From contig CAYXVB010000169.1 in the NCBI GenBank assembly GCA_964467785.1, positions 1 through 7,818 on the forward strand: a DNA stretch of 7,818 nt. The letters are read 5' to 3'. Positions 5,059 through 7,818 of the stretch are shown piece by piece. Under the pieces are notes generated by a model that ran no database searches, was not told where the DNA came from, and saw only the letters and a list, made by a program, of their open reading frames with translations. The stretch comes from CAYXVB01 sp964467785 (GTDB taxonomy: Bacteria > Bdellovibrionota > UBA1018). The position numbers and the translations under genes are program-made. The number at the start of each line of letters is the position of its first letter. Within the stretch, counting starts at the first letter, position 1.

Positions 5059-6395
5059 CATTGGCCGACGAAGGTCGCCCGCCCGCCGTAGTAGATAAAA
5101 GCGAATGCGGCGGACTCATAAAAGCGCACCATGCCCGGCGTGAGCACCAGCTTCGTCAGACGCGGATTTTTTCTGCAGCCTTCGTAGAACCGGGTCGGCA
5201 GTTGTTCCAAGAAGGTACGATCGATCTTCTGGCTGATATAGGCGCGAACAGTCGCGTAGGAAGCATCATAGGTGGAGATGGCCTTTGCCTTTTTTTCAGA
5301 CTCTTCTTTATTCACGTTTCCAGCATCTTCCATGACTTTTTGGTAGATCGGATTTTGTATGGCGATGATCCCATAAGAGGTCCCAAGGCGCATCGCAACC
5401 GCTTTTCCATCTGAGACTCCGGATGTCGCGATCTTTTTCCCAACCACGCCGTGGATCCCTGAGGCCAGGATCGATCCGACGAAGTCCGCCATAACCACTG
5501 CGCGTCCAGCCTCTGAATCGAGCCGGTGAGCATATGGCTCAGTGAGGGCCAAGCCCAAGGCTGTCAATGCCGCCGAACCCGAAATCTTGGATATGACAAA
5601 TCCCTTGCCTCTCGCCTGCTTGGACATGAGATCCATGCAATCCAACGTCAGCGTACCAGAGGAAGCGGTTTCCTTAGGAGCGACGATGCCTTCGAATCCG
5701 CGCTTTCGGCGCAGCTTTTCCAAGGCTTGTTCGTTCTCCGGCTGATCGGGATCGAGTCTATAATGCGGACTGAACTCTGGCGTTTTGCGCATGGAATCAT
5801 AGCGGAACGTTCCGGCTTCCATCGCCAGGATCTTTCGTTCGCCAGCATCGACGACAAGTAACTTGCCATCAAGCCTCTCCAATTCTAGCTCGGGCACAAC
5901 ATGGAATTCGCCAGCAGTGTCACGGATGTACGTCATCCGGCGCTCCGGCTCCTTCTTGAGTGTTTGGATCACATCGCCACTCAATTCCTCAAGTGGGCTT
6001 TTTTGAACGGCTATTTCGGCCGGCTCATCCGTAGCAAACATCATCGAATCGAGACGTAGCACGCGGGCACGGCGAAGCTTTTCGATCTCCTCCGGGGTGA
6101 ATCCGGCCTTTTTCAGGGCCTTCGATTCTGCAAAATGATCCTGGGGCGTGTACTCTTGGTTGACCTTCCGACCGAAGGTGCTCAAGGCTTCCGATTCGCT
6201 GGCGCTGAGCGAACGGCCAAGAAGAGTCGCCGGGTCGGTCGAAAAATAGGTCTCCCCACCGGGGGTACCCCGGCCCAATGCACCGAACCCTTGATCACAC
6301 GGGAATGGCTCGACGGCCGGTGCGACCCTGGGTAAAAAAAAGAAGAGGGAGATGCTGATCAGATTGCGCAAATTCACCACTAAACTTTTCGACAT
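5058..6395 (-). CDS. Exported protein of unknown function, 445 aa
   Basis: No known family was recognised. The chosen start (CAT at 6393-6395 on the plus strand) gives a classical signal peptide: short basic n-region, hydrophobic core LISISLFFFL (11-20) and an A-P-A cleavage site near residue 27, leaving VEPF. An upstream ATG in frame (6485) would bury this signal behind 30 extra residues and overlap the channel gene, so it is rejected. The region 58-113 contains LLGRSLSASESEAL and KALKKAGFTPEEIEKLRRARVL. This resembles an 'LLGR-x-L-(T/S)-x-x-(Q/E)...AGF-(S/T)-xEE' pattern I associate, from memory only, with uncharacterised deltaproteobacterial exported proteins. The middle (130-240) is charged. 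The C-terminal half has moderately hydrophobic stretches at about 268-285, 298-318, 335-348 and 423-440 that could bind membrane. The ribosome binding site is weak (AAGAAA). It is convergent with parB and divergent from the channel gene. Confidence 0.8.
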   Translation of the reverse strand: MSKSLVVNLRNLISISLFFFLPRVAPAVEPFPCDQGFGALGRGTPGGETYFSTDPATLLGRSLSASESEALSTFGRKVNQEYTPQDHFAESKALKKAGFTPEEIEKLRRARVLRLDSMMFATDEPAEIAVQKSPLEELSGDVIQTLKKEPERRMTYIRDTAGEFHVVPELELERLDGKLLVVDAGERKILAMEAGTFRYDSMRKTPEFSPHYRLDPDQPENEQALEKLRRKRGFEGIVAPKETASSGTLTLDCMDLMSKQARGKGFVISKISGSAALTALGLALTEPYAHRLDSEAGRAVVMADFVGSILASGIHGVVGKKIATSGVSDGKAVAMRLGTSYGIIAIQNPIYQKVMEDAGNVNKEESEKKAKAISTYDASYATVRAYISQKIDRTFLEQLPTRFYEGCRKNPRLTKLVLTPGMVRFYESAAFAFIYYGGRATFVGQ

Positions 6396-6471
6396 TTTCT
6401 TGTGAAAAATTGAGAAAAAATCGATCAAGCAGGTGGCGTTCCAAGCCGAAAAGCTGGAAGTGAACCCCCGG

Positions 6472-7542
6472 ATGGCACAGTCCATTATCCCACTCGAACC
6501 GATCCAAAGGCTCGTTCAGACCGAGCTCGGCCTGATCATTTTCGGCCTGGCTGCATTCTCCTGGGTTTTTTACAAACTGTTTCTCCGGGAGCTCTCCGCC
6601 GAGCGCCACGGCAACCTTTCGCGTCATTTCAAGAATCTGGCTTTTCATGTCAGTCTCGGCGTGATCTTCTTTTCGGCTTATATCTCCCTCTCGCGGATCG
6701 GTGAGCCATCAATTAGCGAAACGCGCGCGCTCATTTACATCGGTCTGCTGACTTTGGCGCAAGGTGCGATCGTCTTCGTCAAAGTCGCGCGCATTTTCGT
6801 GTTTGAATACCTGTTCATCAGTCACATGCGCGTCGGCGTCCCGCTGCTGCTCATCAACCTGACAACCCTCACATTGAGTGTCGTGCTCATCGCTTGGCTT
6901 GTGAGCGAGATCTTCAGCATTCGGCTGGGGCCCCTGGTCGCGACTTCGGCGGTATTCTCCTTGGTGGTCGGCCTCGCGCTCCAGGAAACGCTGGGCAATC
7001 TCTTTTCAGGCGTCGCCCTTCAGCTCGATAAGCCCTATGAGATTGGCGATTGGATTGAAATCCAGACCTCCAACGGAAAGCTGATCGGCCAAGTGCGCGA
7101 GATCACCTGGCGCGCGACTGTCTTGGCCGGAATCGGTGACGAGCTGATCACCATGCCCAACCGAGTGGTGGGCAACGCGCAGATATCCAACTTTGCCTCC
7201 AAAGCGGCTCCGATTGCCCGCTCGCAGGCGATTCGCCTGCCCTATAGCATCCCGGTCGAACGCGCGAGGCAGGTCCTGGCCCGCTCGCTGCACGGCATTG
7301 AAGGATTATCCGCTCACCCCGCGCCACTCGTGCTTGTCGCTGAAGCCGCGGAGTCCTGGGTCCTCTACAAGATCATCTACTTCATCACTGACTTGGGGGC
7401 AGCGCTTACGATCGGCGATCGCGTACTCACCCGCGCGCTGACTGAACTTGAGCGGGCGAGAATTCCAGTCGCGGCGCCCAAAATCCAGATCATTAGTACG
7501 GATGCGGCCGAAAAGGCGTCCGAAGATGCGACCGTCTCCTGA
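6472..7542 (+). CDS. Small MscS-family mechanosensitive ion channel
   Basis: The product is a 356-residue inner-membrane channel that should open under membrane tension and release solutes on osmotic downshock. From the ATG at 6472, hydrophobic helices lie at about residues 20-38, 55-74, 86-112 and 122-149. The pore-lining helix follows at 152-182 (ATSAVFSLVVGLALQETLGNLFSG), with the family pattern of small residues and Q-E-T-L-G-N-L-F-S-G. The beta domain follows with DKPYEIGDWIEI (186-197) and ITMPNRVV (226-233), then the alpha/beta vestibule. Five helices in total put it nearer the YnaI-like members than the three-helix MscS. GTG codons at 6433 and 6460 are alternative in-frame starts. ATG 6472 is preferred because GGAAG (6456-6460) lies upstream and it leaves 76 bp of divergent promoter space. 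The end overlaps the lipoprotein start by 17 bases. Confidence 0.92.
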   Translation: MAQSIIPLEPIQRLVQTELGLIIFGLAAFSWVFYKLFLRELSAERHGNLSRHFKNLAFHVSLGVIFFSAYISLSRIGEPSISETRALIYIGLLTLAQGAIVFVKVARIFVFEYLFISHMRVGVPLLLINLTTLTLSVVLIAWLVSEIFSIRLGPLVATSAVFSLVVGLALQETLGNLFSGVALQLDKPYEIGDWIEIQTSNGKLIGQVREITWRATVLAGIGDELITMPNRVVGNAQISNFASKAAPIARSQAIRLPYSIPVERARQVLARSLHGIEGLSAHPAPLVLVAEAAESWVLYKIIYFITDLGAALTIGDRVLTRALTELERARIPVAAPKIQIISTDAAEKASEDATVS

Positions 7543-7818
7543 GATCCTCATCTTGTTCGCTGCCATTGCCAACGGGTGCGCGTCGCTACCCCGTCCCGAA
7601 GCCATGGCGCGTGAATTTCAAGCGCTGGATGCTGACCAAAAAAAAGTTTACCTCTCGATCTATCCGTGGCTTGAATCTGCCGAGCGGCGCAAAGCCTTGA
7701 CTGACCCCCTCGGCTATACCCAGCAATGGCTCGAAGCCGATCCACAGCTACGCGCCGACCAGCTTCGCGACTCGGCTCCAGAGCGAATCACAGGCCTGTC
7801 TGTCAAAATGCAGCCTAC
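7526..7818 (+). CDS. Putative lipoprotein of unknown function (3' partial)
   Basis: This short gene starts inside the channel gene in the +1 frame (17-base overlap) and remains open at the window end; 97 codons are visible. The N-terminus MRPSPEILILFAAIANGC is a lipoprotein signal with lipobox A-N-G-C, so Cys18 would be lipidated and the protein anchored in the cell envelope. AAAAGG (7511-7516) lies nine bases before the ATG. The mature part is hydrophilic (EFQALDADQKKVYLSIYPWLESAERRKAL...), probably helical, and not recognised. The eight-A run at 7638-7645 encodes the Q-K-K stretch. The overlap implies translational coupling to the channel gene. The single arginine makes the n-region weakly charged, so the signal is good but not ideal. 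Confidence 0.7.
   Translation, partial: MRPSPEILILFAAIANGCASLPRPEAMAREFQALDADQKKVYLSIYPWLESAERRKALTDPLGYTQQWLEADPQLRADQLRDSAPERITGLSVKMQP

Noticed and set aside
6396..6485. N-terminal extension of the minus-strand exported protein
   Set aside because: It would put 30 residues before a good signal peptide and overlap the divergent channel gene.

Overview
The window comes from a moderately GC-rich Gram-negative bacterium. This is suggested by a secreted protein with a classical signal peptide, a lipoprotein with a lipobox, and an MscS channel. The gene mix and the style of the unknown secreted protein recall predatory or Oligoflexia-like deltaproteobacterial lineages (Bdellovibrionota, Myxococcota). 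That placement is an impression from memory and cannot be proven from the sequence. No IS elements, tRNAs, rRNAs or CRISPR arrays are visible.

Layout. (1) Positions 1-2311, plus strand: a tightly packed three-gene ABC exporter operon. It holds an ATPase (5' end cut by the window edge), then two ABC-2 type permeases of the COG4587 and COG3694 kind. (2) Positions 2312-2900: a 589-bp gene-free stretch that is unusually rich in structure. It carries five copies of a 16-bp dyad of the form GGTCGC-N4-GCGACC, a 26-bp near-perfect inverted repeat built from ACCGACA units, and a small GTTTAA-N7-TTAAAC dyad in front of the next gene. (3) Positions 2901-5001, plus strand: a partition-type parA-parB pair. 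ParA has an N-terminal MerR-like helix-turn-helix ahead of its deviant Walker ATPase. Two more copies of the 16-bp dyad lie inside the coding sequence for the linker between these domains. The pair ends in a strong hairpin terminator. (4) Positions 5058-6395, minus strand: an unrecognised 445-residue exported protein, convergent with parB. (5) Positions 6472-7818, plus strand: a small MscS-type mechanosensitive channel overlapping the start of a short lipoprotein gene that runs off the window.

How the parts fit. The main point of interest is the parAB locus. Seven 16-bp dyads lie within about 890 bp around the start of parA, and by eye there are none in the rest of the window. Six of the seven have perfect 6-bp arms while the middle four bases vary, which is what a protein-bound dyad would look like. 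The length matches the canonical bacterial parS (16 bp) but the sequence is unrelated, and the ParB recognition-helix region also differs from the usual pattern. The simplest reading is a self-contained ParABS system with its own non-canonical centromere, partly embedded in parA. It could belong to a secondary replicon or chromid, or be an accessory or diverged chromosomal system. The ABC operon and the channel/lipoprotein pair look like ordinary housekeeping or envelope genes.
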